64,000 bases of DNA from Nemertoderma westbladi (GCA_032718475.1 JAUCBJ010006059.1:1-64000), one strand, 5' to 3'; numbered from the stretch's first letter, positions 35,245-48,238 are shown. A program made the numbers and translations. The notes: generated by a model not told the origin, from the sequence alone.

Positions 35245-35891
35245 TTCATTGGAATATTTCTTTAAAAAAAAAAAAAATATACATTCAAAAATCCATGGAA
35301 GAAATTCATCATTGGAACTGGACAATGTAATGTTAGTTCTGCCAACATATAATTAGAATTAGTCAATTAGAATTAGGAATTCACAACGGAAATTATAATA
35401 TTCCATTGTGACAGCCTAATCAATCAGAAGAAGAATGATTGCAGGTTAAATAATCCAGCTCGGTCCTTCATATCTATCCTTCCATAACATTTTGCACCCT
35501 ACAGGTTTAAAATAATTTGCATTAATCCGCAAATTGATTACATTTCCCGATTGCCCTCGAAGACTGTAGAGGTACCGGTACTTGTACTATAAGTGTATAA
35601 TATTGTATACCTAGACTGAGATTCCTAGTATATCCTATACTGTTAGCGTTGCAAGAAGGAATGACATTAATCAATCATTGATATATAATACAAAAGTCAA
35701 TTATCCATACTTTCCTGTCATACTAAAATCCCAACTGAACCGAAAGAAAGAACACAAAAGAACAAACCAATAGAACCCCGCAATAATCTAATAGAACCCA
35801 AACAATAATCTAATGTGTTATGACGGATAGCGAACAAAGGAGATAATCAAGATCGCCTAGAAATTCGATAATCGATGATCATAGGCATACG

Positions 35892-36013
35892 GGAGGGGGG
35901 CAGGGAGCAGGGGGGCAGGGAGCAAGGGGGCAGGGAGAAGGGGGGCAGGGAGCAAGGGGGCAGGGAGCAGGGGGGCAGGGAGCAGGGGGCAGGGAGCAGG
36001 GGGCAGGGAGCCG
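35892..36013 (+). repeat. G-rich short tandem repeat
   Basis: About eight copies of a 15-16 bp 'gggggcagggagca' unit with small length changes. Runs of three or more G at short spacing would allow G-quadruplexes. Confidence 0.9.
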
Positions 36014-36294
36014 GGGGGAGGGGGCAATTGCACCCCTGCCCCAAACCAAATTTCTTAGGGTTGAACTTACAGGCATAAATAAAGAAGGGCGAAATTTTTG
36101 AGTATTATAGTACTGCAAACGGAGATTAGTTCCATTCCCTTACTCTTACGTCGATGATATTCTCATGATGAAAACCCAGTTTTATTTGATGATAATCGGT
36201 CTTCCCTCAATAACAGGCTATTGAGAATACAATAAGTCGTACTTATAAGTCAAAATAATGAAGACCTATAAATAAATGAAACAGAGAGTAGTTA

Positions 36295-39200
36295 TTAGGT
36301 CCGCGAAGCGAGACCTCTACTAGCCACTCCGTTACTAGGTCCACAAAGCGATACCTCTAGTAGCCACTCCGTTATTAGGTCCGCGAAGCGAGACCTCTAG
36401 TAGCCACTCCATTATTAGGTCCATGAAGCAAGACCTCTAGTAGCCACTCCGTTATTAGGTCCGCGAAGTGAGACCTCTAGAAGCCACTCCGTTATTAGGT
36501 CCGCGAAGCGAGACCTCTAGTAGCCACTCCATTATTAGGTCCGTGAAGCAAGACCTCTAGTAGCCACTCCATTATTAGGTCCGCAAAGCGAGACCTCTAG
36601 TAGCCACTCCGTTATTAGGTCCGTGAAGCAAGACCTCTAGTAGCAACCCCATTATTAGGTCCGTGAAGCAAGACCTCTAGTAGCCACTCCATTATTACGT
36701 CCACGAAGCAAGACCTCTAGTAGCCACTCCGTTATTAGGTCCGCGAAGCGAGACCTCTAGTAGCCACTCCAATATTAGGTCCGTGAAGCAAGACCTCTAG
36801 TAGCCACTCCGTTACTAGGTCCGCGAAGCGAGACCTCTAGTAGCAACCCCATTATTAGGTCCATGAAGCAAGACCTCTCGTAGCCACTCCGTTATTAGGT
36901 CCATGAAGCGAGACCTCTAGTGGCCACTCCGTTATTAGGTCCGTGAAGCGAGACCTCTAGTAGCCACTCCATTATTAAGTCCGTGAAGCGAGACCTCTAG
37001 TAGCCACTCCGTTATTAGGTCCGCGAAGCGAGACCTCTAGTAGCCACACCATTATTAGGTCCATGAAGCAAGACCTCTAGTAGCCACTCCGTTATTAGGT
37101 CCGCAAAGCGAGACCTCTAGTAGCCACTCCATTATTAGGTCCGTGAAGCAAGACCTCTAGTAGCCACTCTGTTATTAGGTCTGCAAAGCGAGACCTTTAG
37201 TAGCCACTCCATTATTACAGTAGGTCCACAAAGCGAGACCTCTAATAGCCACTCTGTTATTACAGTAGGTCCACGAAGAGAGACCTCTAATAGCCAATCC
37301 GTTATAAGGTTAGCAAAGCGAGACCTCTAGTTGCCACTCCGTTATTAGGTCCGCGAAGCGAGACCTCTAGTTGCCACTCCATTATTAGGTCCGCAAAGCG
37401 AGACCTCTAGTAACCACTCCGTTATTAGGTCCGCGAAGCTAAACCTCTAGTAGCCATTCCGTTATTAGGTCCGCAAAGCGAGACCTCTAGTTGCCACTCT
37501 GTTATTAGGTCCGCGAAGTGAGACCTCTAGTAGCCACTCCGTTATTAGGTCCACGAAGCAAAACCTCTAGTAGCCACTCCGTTATTAGGTCCGCAAAGCG
37601 AGACTTTTAGTAGCCACTCCGTTATTACAGTAGTTCCACGAAGCGAGACCTCTAGTAGCCACTCTATTATTACAGTAGGTCCACGAAGCGAGACCTCTAG
37701 TAGCCATTCCGTTATTACAGTAGGTCCACGAAGCGAGACCTCTAGTAGCCACTCCATTATTACAGTAGGTCCACGAAGAGAGACCTCTAATAGCCACTCC
37801 GTTATTAGGTCTGCAAAGCGAGACCTCTAGTTGCCACTCCATTATTAGGTCCGCGAAGCGAGACCTTTAGTAGCCACTCCATTATTACAGAAGGTCCACA
37901 AAGCAAGACCTCTAATAGCCACTCCGTTATTACAGTAGGTCCACGAAGAGAGACCTCTAATAGCCAATCCGTTATTAGGTCCGCAAAGCGAGACCTCTAG
38001 TTGCCACTCCGTTATTAGGTCCGCGAAGCGAGACCTCTAGTTGCCACTCCGTTATTAGGTCCGCAAAGCGAGACCTCTAGTAACCACTCCATTATTAGGT
38101 CCGCGAAGCTAAACCTCTAGTAGCCATTCCATTATTAGGTCCGGAAAGCGAGACCTCTAGTTGCCACTCCATTATTAGGTCCGCGAAGCGAGACCTCTAG
38201 TTGCCACTCCGTTGTTAGGTCCACGAAGCGAGACCTCTAGTAGCCACTCCGTTATTACAGTAGGTCCACAAAGAGAGACCTCTAATAGCCAATCCGTTAT
38301 TAGGTCCGCAAAGCGAGACCTCTAGTTGCCACTCCGTTATTAGGTCCGCAAAGCGAGACTTTTAGTAGCCACTCCGTTATTACAGTAGTTCCACGAAGTG
38401 AGACCTCTAGTAGCCACTCTATTATTACAGTAGGTCCACGAAGCGAGACCTCTAGTAGCCATTCCGTTATTACAGTAGGTCCACGAAGCGAGACCTCTAG
38501 TAGCCACTCCATTATTACAGTAGGTCCACGAAGAGAGACCTCTAATAGCCACTCCATTATTAGGTCTGCAAAGCGAGACCTCTAGTTGCCACTCCGTTAT
38601 TAGGTCCGCGAAGCGAGACCTTTAGTAGCCACTCCATTATTACAGAAGGTCCACAAAGCAAGACCTCTAATAGCCACTCCGTTATTACAGTAGGTCCACG
38701 AAGAGAGACCTCTAATAGCCAATCCGTTATTAGGTCCGCAAAGCGAGACCTCTAGTTGCCACTCCGTTATTAGGTCCGCGAAGCGAGACCTCTAGTTGCC
38801 ACTCCGTTATTAGGTCCGCAAAGCGAGACCTCTAGTAACCACTCCGTTATTAGGTCCGCGAAGCTAAACCTCTAGTAGCCATTCCATTATTAGGTCCGCA
38901 AAGCGAGACCTCTAGTTGCCACTCCATTATTAGGTCCGCGAAGCGAGACCTCTAGTTGCCACTCCATTGTTAGGTCCACGAAGCGAGACCTCTAGTAGCC
39001 ACTCCGTTATTACAGTAGGTCCACAAAGAGAGACCTCTAATAGCCAATCCGTTATTAGGTCCGCAAAGCGAGACCTCTAGTTGCCACTCCGTTATTAGGT
39101 CCGCGAAGCGAGACCTCTAGTTGCCACTCCATTATTAGGTCCGCAAAGCGAGACCTCTAGTAACCACTCCGTTATTAGGTCCGCGAAGCTAAACCTCTAG

Positions 39201-40592
39201 TAGCCATTCCGTTATTAGGTCCGCAAAGCGAGACCTCTAGTTGCCACTCCATTATTAGGTCCGCGAAGTGAGACCTCTAGTAGCCACTCGGTTATTAGGT
39301 CCGCGAAGCAAAACCTCTAATAGCCACTCCATTATTAGGTCTGCAAAGCGAGACCTCTAGTTGCCACTCCGTTATTAGGTCCGCGAAGCGAGACCTCTAG
39401 TTGCCACTCCGTTATTAGGTCAGCGAAGCGAGACTTCTAGTAGCCACTCCGTTATTACAGTAGTTCCACGAAGCGAGACCTCTAGTAGCCACTCCATTAT
39501 TACAGTAGGTCCACGAAGCAAAACCTCTAGTAGCCACTCCGTTATTAGGTCCGCGAAGCTAAACCTCTAGTAGCCACTCCGTTATTAGGTCCGCGAAGCG
39601 AGACCTCTAGTTGCCACTCTGTTATTAGGTCCATGAAGCGAAACCTCTAGTAGCCACTCTGTTATTAGGTCCGCAAAGCGAGACCTTTAGTAGCCACTCC
39701 ATTATTAGGTCCGTGAAGCAAGACCTCTAGTAGCCACTCTGTTATTAGGTCCGCAAAGCGAGACCTTTAGTAGCCACTCCATTATTACAGAAGGTCCACA
39801 AAGCAAGACCTCTAATAGCCACTCCGTTATTACAGTAGGTCCACGAAGAGATCTCTAATAGCCAATCCGTTATTTGGTCCGCAAAGCGAGACCTCTAGTT
39901 GCCACTCCGTTATTAGGTCCGCGAAGCGAGACCTCTAGTTGCCACCCCGTTATTAGGTCCGCGAAGCGAGACCTCTAGTTGCCACTCTGTTATTAGGTCC
40001 GCGAAGCTAAACCTCTAGTAGCCACTCCGTTATTAGGTCCGCGAAGCAAAACCTCTAGTAGCCACTCCATTATTAGGTCCGCAAAGCTAGACTTCTAGTA
40101 GCCACTCCGTTATTACAGTAGTTCCACGAAGCGAGACCTCTAGTAGCCACTCTGTTATTAGGTCCATGAAGCGAAACCTCTAGTAGCCACTCCGTTATTA
40201 GGTCCGCGAAGCGAGACCTCTAGTTGCCACTCTGTTATTAGGTCCGCGAAGTGAAACCTCTAGTAGCTACTCCCTTATTAAGTCCGCGAAGTGAGACCTC
40301 TAGTTGCCACTCCATTATTAGGTCCGCAAAGCAAGGCCTCTAGTAGCCACTCCGTTATTAGGTCCGCGAAGCGAAACCTCCAGTAGCCTGCTCCGTTATT
40401 AGGTCCACGAAGCGAAACCTCTAGTAGCCACTCCATTATTAGGTCCGCGAAGCAAGACCTCTAGTTGCCACTCCGTTGTTAGGTCCACGAAGCGAGACCT
40501 CTAGTAGCCACTCCGTTATTAGGTCCGTGAAGGAAGACCTCTAGTAGCCACTCCGTTATTAGGTCCACGAAGCGAGACCTCTAGTAGCCACT
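36295..40592 (+). repeat. 40-bp minisatellite with higher-order structure, about 100 copies
   Basis: The unit is 'gttattaggtccgcgaagcg' plus 'agacctctagtagccactcc'. Within each unit 'aggtccgcgaagcgagacct' can fold (AGGTC/GACCT and CGC/GCG around GAA). A longer unit type has 'acagta' inserted before 'ggtcca'. A 755-bp higher-order period is visible: marker variants at 37631, 37891 and 38081 recur at 38386, 38646 and 38836. Most differences between units are CG to CA or TG. It lies inside KChIP intron 1. Reverse-strand frames are open only because the unit lacks stops. Confidence 0.97.
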
Positions 40593-40649
40593 CCCTTTGT
40601 TGTTGGGTTTGATGTTTGTGTTGTTGTTGATTTCTATATTGCTTTTGAT

Positions 40650-40712
40650 AACTTGGTACGGTTTGGTAGAGCGTTGGAATTCGAGAGAACCCGCTTCAAT
40701 CCCACATTCAGA
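40650..40712 (+). repeat. tRNA-like segment next to the 40-bp array
   Basis: A-box-like 'tggtagagcgttgg' and B-box-like 'gcttcaatccc' lie at tRNA spacing. Arm pairing is weak. It is probably a SINE head or tRNA pseudogene. Confidence 0.35.
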
Positions 40713-41339
40713 TGTTATGTTTTTCAAAGAAAATATTTAGGTTTTGTAAAATTGGTTTAATTGAAACTGGAAAGCATGAAGCAGGTTGTTAGTAAGAAGC
40801 CATTCAAGGAGTAGAAGTTAATGAGTTATTATATTGCGGACCTTTGAGGGATTTCGCACTTGTTTCTAACTCAAACAACACATGATTTACTACAAAGTAC
40901 ACTACTAAAAAATTTTGCGGATCATATGTTTATTCATGGAAATTCTGCGTAAATTTGCATAACGCAAGCCAAACAAAAGGAACAGTAGGGAAAAGTAAGT
41001 AACAAATTGGTGATGTTCCAGAATAATTTAATTAATTTCACAATAAGCTGTGATTCAATGGGAAATTAGTAATTATTTACACTGGCGTGTTACACATTAA
41101 TTGCTATAGATTATATTAGTAGTATACTTACATGATGTACATGATTTACTATATATATTAATTGTTATAGATGTGGGATTTATTAGGTGGGTTATATGAG
41201 ATTATCATTTTCACTTAAGGCCAATACAGTTATATTTATGGACTCATAATATATATCTAATCATAAGGAATCTAGAATGTCACATCTTATATTGTATATA
41301 GTGTATAGCGTATATATAGTGTATTGTATATATTTTTAG

Positions 41340-41499
41340 ACATGAAATAAAAATGATATATCGGAGTTTCAAGCAGGAGTGTCCGTCTGGGGTGGTGGAT
41401 GAGACCACATTCACGTATATCTACAACCAATTCTTTCCGCTAGGCAAGTCCGATGAATATTCACATTGTGTGTTCCGTAACATCGATAAGAATAAAGCG
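41340..41499 (+). CDS. KCNIP: KChIP/neuronal calcium sensor-like protein, exon 2
   Basis: Codes for residues 97-150 after completing the split Arg codon: 'HEIKMIYRSFKQECPSGVVD' (EF-hand 1, which is inactive in this family because of the Cys-Pro in its loop), 'YIYNQFFPLGKSDEYSHCVF' and the start of the EF-hand 2 loop, 'DKNKA'. The SGVV after ECP is the KChIP-type version. Acceptor tatatttttag at 41339; donor gcg|gtgagt at 41499/41500, phase 0. The exon cuts the EF-2 loop between positions 5 and 6. Loop position 5 is Ala instead of an acidic or polar ligand, so this site is probably weak. Confidence 0.85.
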
Positions 41500-43094
41500 G
41501 TGAGTTGTTGTATTATAGCGTTACTAAATAAGTTTTAATAAAATAATAAGAATTATTTATTACATGAGAAACAAGTATGCTTTTTTCCCCGATGATTATA
41601 AGATGAGCGTTTAATTACATCAAAGTAATTAAAATTGATTAAAATAAGCCGGTAATCGGGTTCGACCCGCGATTGGATTTGATCCTGAATCGCTATTGTG
41701 GTGTCGCTGTCGCAGCGGTCGGGCGCTGTTTCTTCAGTCATTTAATCAACAAATAGTTATCGCACAATTACAGGAATTGGCAAAGGGGGAAGAAAATGTG
41801 GTCTTTGCCCCCTCTGTAACAAAAGTTCCCGTGCGCTTATGATATTTCCGGTATGCTGTGTGCCTGTGCCCGTGCTTTGAACTGTCCACTGTGACTACTT
41901 CATCCTGGAATACCACCGCTATGCATCGCGCACTGTGCTCGCATATATTAGCTCCTCCTCTTTATCAACAGCAATTCAAGATGTTGCTGCATCGTGAACA
42001 ATATAATCTTTTCCTTTCATGTGACCGCATCATTTGCATATCCAAATCTGTTCCCCGCGCGATTTTAATAAGTTTCCCAGCTCAAACCGTTGTACATCTA
42101 TCCACCCATAACCCATGCCGATATTAACGTAGGCCGATCTCTCCAAAATAATATTGACGCAATCCACACTTGGCTTATGCATAAGTGGGTGTAAGTAGTT
42201 CCTTTAATGCAGTACCAGAGCAATCAATTCCCTCAATAAATGGATGCGATCGCAACATCACAACTTAATCCATCACTCCATTCCTTACTGTCTGTAATAT
42301 CCGTTCTTTGGTGCAAATACATCGTAACTCATTAAGCAGTCTTTACCTTCGTATTAATAAATCATCTAACTCTTTGATCGGTGCTGTAAGGTTTTGTTGC
42401 CGTCCTTCTTCAGCCCTGTTTGAGTCTTTTAATATTTATTGTAAATAACGGCGCCTTGTATGTATCTTACTCCATTTATATTCATATTTAGTTATCATAT
42501 TTATTAATGTCTGTACTTACATATTCCTTACGGTTGTGCTCTAGTTTTTACTCTATGGCTTTATAACTTTGCTGAATTAAATAATTAAAAAAAAAAAATA
42601 TGAAGTGTGGATTAAGCACTGCTTGGTCTCCTATTCGCTAGTAATTATAAGTACAATGATAGTTGGTGATTAGTATGATAGTCGTCAGATACATAGATCA
42701 GCAGATTTATTATTACTATTATTAGTTTAGTTCCTTGCACAAGTGAAACTTGTTAATTATTTATGAAAACCTCCCATTCTATTCTCTCAATACACATTCG
42801 AGTCATAACGCTCCGATTATGCTAGACCTACTCTAATTTTTGTTCCAAGCCGCTTCCAACTCCAAATGTTCCTCTGATTTTGGCTTAACTGTGTGCTAGT
42901 TTCTATTGAATCCCCCTGGAAAAATAATCCCTTGATTGGGGATTCATTCTAACCTAGGTTGAAATGAATGTCCTTCGAAAGTTGGCGGGATGGTTTGTGG
43001 CTAGTTTGTAATGAATCCCATAAAAATGACTCCCAAATCATTTCAACCTAGGATAAGCCTACTATATTTTGTCGAAATCATATTTATTTTATTC

Positions 43095-43482
43095 CAAAAT
43101 TGTAACATTACTCATCGCCGTTAGTATTAACAGCGAGTTGTTATTTAGCACTTTACAACTTTTGAGGACATTACAGCATTGTGTTGGCTTGTATTGGTGT
43201 TATTCAGTTAAGTAATTAATGTCCCATTAGCGGACATTACAACACGCCGTCATTGGTTAGCACTTAAACAATAGTGGTATTTGCCTGACAGCCAGATAGG
43301 CCTACTGCATTACCTACCGGTAGGCGGGGTATAGCTATTAATAACCAGTAGCTATAAACTATTAACATGGCTCCAAACGCCACCATAAATATAAGCTAAC
43401 TTATTTATAACATAATTTATGTAATTTTTACATTTATTTAATTTGTGCAGTTTCTATCACTTATAATATATATACAATCATT
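43095..43482 (-). repeat. Dispersed repeat, copy 2 (inverted partner of 23552-23966)
   Basis: Reverse complement of the 23.5-kb copy. Shared blocks include 'ctgcattacctaccggtagg', 'atggctccaaacgccaccat' and 'cagtttctatcacttataat'. The copies differ by short indels near 43170-43260. Confidence 0.85.
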
Positions 43483-44124
43483 TCGTAATGTTAAATTTTG
43501 GAATAAACCTACATTCATACTTGTTGCAAAGTACTTTACAGTGTTCTTATCCTCGGGAATTTATTTTCACTCACTCACTACGTTCGTTCGTGTAACAAAG
43601 CACTCGTATCATCACACTGTAAAGTGCTACTTTACACACAAGTATGTAAATAGGACAGGTATTACAGTATACTTTCAAGATCAAGACAGGGGGTAAACAG
43701 GACGCAAATCCCGCCTTGGCGAAGTAATATCCCGCCTCAATGTTAAATGCTCAATTTAGGGAAAGGAGCAGGTTACAGTGGCACGTTATTTTAACCAAAA
43801 CATTAAACTAAGCACAATAGAACAGGTTACAGTTTTATTTTTGAGAGTTCACGTTCTCGTGACCATTACTATAAAAATACTTATAAAAAGCGTGGAAACA
43901 ATCATACCTTATTAAGAGTGCATGTCACTCACTATTTAACCTGAATATCCTTGCAGGGATTCATTCACCACACGTGCGTGTCATTTTCACTAAAGTCAAC
44001 ACTTGAGTAGCTTGTTGACTAGCAGCCACATCCCGATTGACAGCTTGTTAAGGTATAGACGAAGTGGAGAGCCTGGAGTTGTATAAGGAGATTCGCGAGT
44101 ACTCTCAATATACTCTTAACGAAC

Positions 44125-45395
44125 ACGAAGTGGGGCCTTCGCGCAGCACGTGAAATGAGTTAATGCTAAGTATCAACTCGAAAGGATTATAAAAACATAG
44201 GAGAAGATTTTCCCGGAAAACGTTAACCCTCTAGCGGGAGACTGGGTAACTGAAGAAGGAAGGATTAGTTTCCCTACAAAGCCACATCCTATGGTCTATT
44301 ACATATCTACCAAGTTTCCGATTGACGGATCATAAATAACGAAATGTTGGAAGGTTTTCACTTTCATACATTTAGCCCTCTAGCGGCATATTAAAGAACT
44401 ACGGATCGATCACCTTCCTCACAAAGACGAGGCATGTGGTCTAGTACATACCGGTACTGTATATTCCAAAATTCAGCTTAAATAGATTAAGATCAAGGAA
44501 TTCGCAAAGGTTATCACTTTCCTACATTTCGCCCTCTAGCGGCAGACTCGAAAACTCCGGACCGATTACTGTCCACACAAAGACTTAGGATGTCTTCTAG
44601 TACATATATGACAAGTTTCAGCGTAATCAGATCATAAACAACTAAATGGAAGAATAATTTCACATTCGGGACATTTCGCCCTCTAGCGGCAGACTGGAGA
44701 ACTGCAGACAGATTAGCCTCCTTTGAAATTTACAGCTAATGGTCTAGTACATACTTCCCAAGTTTCAGCTTAAACGGATTAAAAGCAAAGAAATGGGTGG
44801 CCATTTAATGTTTAGACATGTGGCCCTCTAGCGGGAGACTGGAAAACTTCGGACCGATTACAATCCACACAAAGACTCAGGATGTCTTCTAGTACATATA
44901 TGACAAGTTTCAGCGTAATCAGATCATAAACAACTAAATGGAAGAATAATTTCACATTCGGGACATTTCGCCCTCTAGCGGCAGACTGGAGAACTGCAGA
45001 CAGATTAGCCTCCTTTGAAATTTACAGCTAATGGTCTAGTACATACTTCCCAAGTTTCAGCTTAAACGGATTAAAAGCAAAGAAATGGGTGGCCATTTAA
45101 TGTTTAGACATGTGGCCCTCTAGCGGGAGACCATTGCACTGATGGTGTCTGAAAGTCTCTCAAAAATCTCAACTTTTGCTCATATTGATACCTACAAATT
45201 TTCAACTTGGCAGCTTTAAATCCGACAAAGTTATTAGCATGTCAAAATCGTAACGACGACGACAACGACGACGACGACAACGACGACGACGACAACGACG
45301 ACGACGACGACGACGACAACTATTTGCATAAATTGACCCACCCCCTAACAGTGTCAATTCGCTAAGGCTCCGCCAACTTCGTGGCTCGCCCCACA
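44125..45395 (+). mobile_element. Family A non-autonomous element, 1271-bp copy
   Basis: Nearly base-for-base identical to 24531-26093, including the (CGA)n tract at 45252-45318, but with one fewer 292-bp internal unit. It is inserted inside the composite inverted-repeat element, so it is the younger insertion here. Confidence 0.88.
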
Positions 45396-45641
45396 ATAAC
45401 CCAGCCACGAACTGTTGACAATGGCTTCAGGGGTATTCCATTAATTACGGGTATGGGTTATCCTTGTATATTGAGAGGCTGCCTTTACGTAAATTCATGA
45501 AAGTTGCGGGTAACTACAAATTCTGAGAAAATTACCGTAGATAATGAGAAATTGGTGGCTGACGATGACGTTATAGATAGCAGCAGCATTGAAAACAAAA
45601 ATAATTGGTGTTGATATAAAAATTCATACTTATGCTATTGG

Positions 45642-45838
45642 AGAAGAATATCGAGACTTGAAAAATATTGCGAAGAATATCGCGAGTAAAAATATCGAGA
45701 GTAAAAATATCGAGAGTAAAAATATCAAGAATAAAAATATCGAAATTAAAAATATCAAGAATAAAAATATCGAGATTAAAAATATCGAGATTAAAAATTA
45801 TTGAGAGTAAAAATAACGTGAGTAAAGATATCGCGAGT
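45642..45838 (+). repeat. 15-bp AT-rich tandem repeat
   Basis: About 12 copies of 'aaaaatatcgagagt' with variants (aaga, aatt). A related block in reverse orientation (gatatttttactctc type) lies at 46241-46343, so the two could pair across 400 bp. Confidence 0.88.
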
Positions 45839-46240
45839 AGCTAGTGTTTTTACATAAACTATAGCTGTAAAAGATTTTATTTTTAAAATATAGCATTGTT
45901 TATTTTAGTTTCTATGGTACTATAGCTAGTGTTTTCGTCAGAAGGGGGGGGGGGGAAACTGGACGCCCCTCTCCATCCCTCTCCAGGGGAATTTCAACGC
46001 AAATAACAGATGATTACTCTCAAAAATAAAACTGTTACCTGTTCTATTGTTCTTAGTTTATTGTTTTGGTTAAAATAACGTGCCCTTGTAACCTGCTCCT
46101 TTCCCTAAATTGAGAATTTAACATTGAGACGGGATATTATTTTGCCAAGGTGGGTTTTGCGCCTAGTTTCCCCCCTGTCTCGTTTTTGTTGGTAGCCAGT
46201 GTTTCATTCCAAAAATTATAATAGTTTTAATTTGGATATT

Positions 46241-46343
46241 TCCAACCAGCGATATTTTTACTTATTTTTACTTTCGGTATTTTTAATCGCGATATTTTTA
46301 CTCTCGATATTTTACGAACTCGCGATAATGTCGATATTTTCAA
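46241..46343 (-). repeat. Inverted counterpart of the 15-bp repeat
   Basis: Contains 'gatatttttactctcgata' and related segments, the reverse complement of the array at 45642-45838. It lies just outside the right terminal repeat of the composite element and adjoins the 25-bp array. Confidence 0.75.
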
Positions 46344-47762
46344 AAGGCGGCACAGTAATTATTAGCAAAGGTGGCACAGAGATTAATTACCGAAGGCGTC
46401 ACAGGGATTAATTACCGTCGGCAGGGGATTAATTACCGAAGGCGGCGCACGGATTAATTACCGAAGGCGGCACAGGGATTAATTACTGAAGGCGGCTCAG
46501 GGATTAATTACCGAAGGCGGCACAGGGATTAATTACCGAAGGCGGCACAGGGATTAATTACCGAAGGCGGTACAGGGATTAATTACCGAAGGCGGCACAG
46601 GGATATATTACCGAAGGCGGCACAGGGATATATTACCGAAGGCGGCACAGGGATTAATTACCGAAGGCGGCACAGGGATTAATTACCGAAGGAGGCACAT
46701 GGATTAATTACCGAAGGCGGCACAGGGATTAATTACCGAAGGCGGCACAGGGATTAATTACCGAAGGCGGCACAGGGATTAATTATCGAAGGCGGCACAG
46801 GGATTAATTACCGAAGGCGGCACAGGGATTAATTACCGAAGGCGGCACAGGGATTAATTACCGAAGGAGGCACATGGATTAATTACCGAAGGCGGCACAG
46901 GGATAAATTACCGAAGGCGGCACAGGGATTAATTACCGAAGGCGGCACAGGGATTAATTACCGTCGGCAGGGGATTAATTACCGAAGGCGGCGCAGGGAT
47001 TAATTACCGAAGGCGGCACAGGGATTAATTACTGAAGGCGGCACAGGGATTAATTACCGAAGGCGGCACAGGGATTAATTACCGAAGGCGGCACAGGGAT
47101 TAATTACCGAAGGCGGTACAGGGATTAATTACCGAAGGCGGCACAGGGATTAATTACCGAAGGCGGTACAGGGATTAATTACCGAAGGCGGCACAGGGAT
47201 ATATTACCGAAGGCGGCACAGGGATTAATTACCGAAGGCGGCACAGGGATATATTACCGAAGGCGGCACAGGGATTAATTACCGAAGGCGGCACAGGGAT
47301 TAATTACCGAAGGCGGCACAGGGATTAATTACCGAAGGCGGCACAGGGATTAATTACCGAAGGCGGCACAGGGATTAATTACCGAAGGAGGCACATGGAT
47401 TAATTACCGAAGGCGGCACAGGGATAAATTACCGAAGGCGGCACAGGGATTAATTACCGAAGGCGGTACAGGGATTAATTACCCTAGGCGGCACAGAGAT
47501 TAATTACCGAAGGCGGCACAGGGATTAATTACCGAAGGCGGCACAGGTATTAATTACCGAAGGCGGCACAGGGATTAATTACCGAAGGCGGCACAGGGAT
47601 TAATTACCGAAGGCGGCACAGGGATTAATTACCGAAGGCGGCACAGGGATTAATTACCGAAGGCCGCACAGGGATTAATTATCGAAGGCGGCACAGGGAT
47701 TAATTACCGAAGGCGGCACAGGGATTACTTACCGAAGGCGGCACAGGGATTAATTACCGATG
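46344..47762 (+). repeat. 25-bp minisatellite, about 57 copies
   Basis: The unit is 'ggattaattaccgaaggcgg' plus 'cacag'. Variants (ggtaca, ggaggcacat, gatatattac, and a shortened 'ccgtcggcag' type) recur in blocks: the short variant at about 46415 and 46960, and the 'ggaggcacat' type at about 46690, 46865 and 47385. This suggests block duplications of several hundred bp. Most units carry the palindrome ttaattaa or attaat. Confidence 0.97.
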
Positions 47763-48238
47763 TGCAGATTGGTGGCTTATAGGAGATGGAACGGTTTACA
47801 TATGATATGATAATAAATCCTACAGATTAATTATCACTCCTCCCACAATCCCTGTATAACTCCACATTCACACTATGTGCACAGCTTATAATATGTTATT
47901 ATTTTAATACGTTCGCTGATGTCGAAAGATGACAGAATATTTATTAATTTCGAGCTGTTTATCGAATTCGCTGCGATCCAGTTAGAATGACCTACATACC
48001 TATTTGTAATGGAAGGAAATACCTGGAAAACTATATGACATCATCGATCCATTACGCAAGGGTTTGGTATCTCGGTCATCCTTCTCAATATTGTGGAGTT
48101 ACGTTATTTTATTTTAAATATAAAGTTAACTGTAATTGTGTCTCGTGGTGATGCCGTATCTGCGATTACAGACAGGGAGAATGGTAAGGGTTGAACCATA
48201 GTACATACGGGGTGGGTGGTAATGGTTGAACCGTACCA

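Larger units (their letters stand above)
30689..41339 (+). other. KChIP-like intron 1 (10.65 kb)
   Basis: Bounded by GTCAGT at 30689 and tttttag ending at 41339. It contains the LTR retrotransposon at 31769-35244, a G-rich tandem repeat and the 4.3-kb 40-bp minisatellite. The unlisted parts (30.7-31.7, 35.25-35.88 and 40.7-41.3 kb) show no gene. Confidence 0.8.
43683..46183. mobile_element. Composite element with about 165-bp terminal inverted repeats
   Basis: The left arm (43683-43850: 'caagacagggggtaaacagg', 'cgccttggcgaagtaatatc', 'gggaaaggagcaggttacag', ending 'tttatttttgagag') is matched in reverse by 46018-46183. Nested inside are a family A element (44125-45395) and part of the inverted 15-bp repeat system. 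Single ends of the same repeat occur at 3897, 20380, 26795, 50463 and 63815, so it is a multicopy family. No transposase is visible. Confidence 0.8.

Noticed and set aside
37545-38557. Minus-strand ORFs of 70-85 codons with repeated 'EWLLEVSLRGP'
   Set aside because: They are translations of the 40-bp array's 46-bp variant units, with no independent coding evidence.
36295-47762. CRISPR-like arrays (40-bp and 25-bp repeats)
   Set aside because: Repeats are direct head-to-tail tandems without unique spacers, in a eukaryotic intron, with no cas genes.
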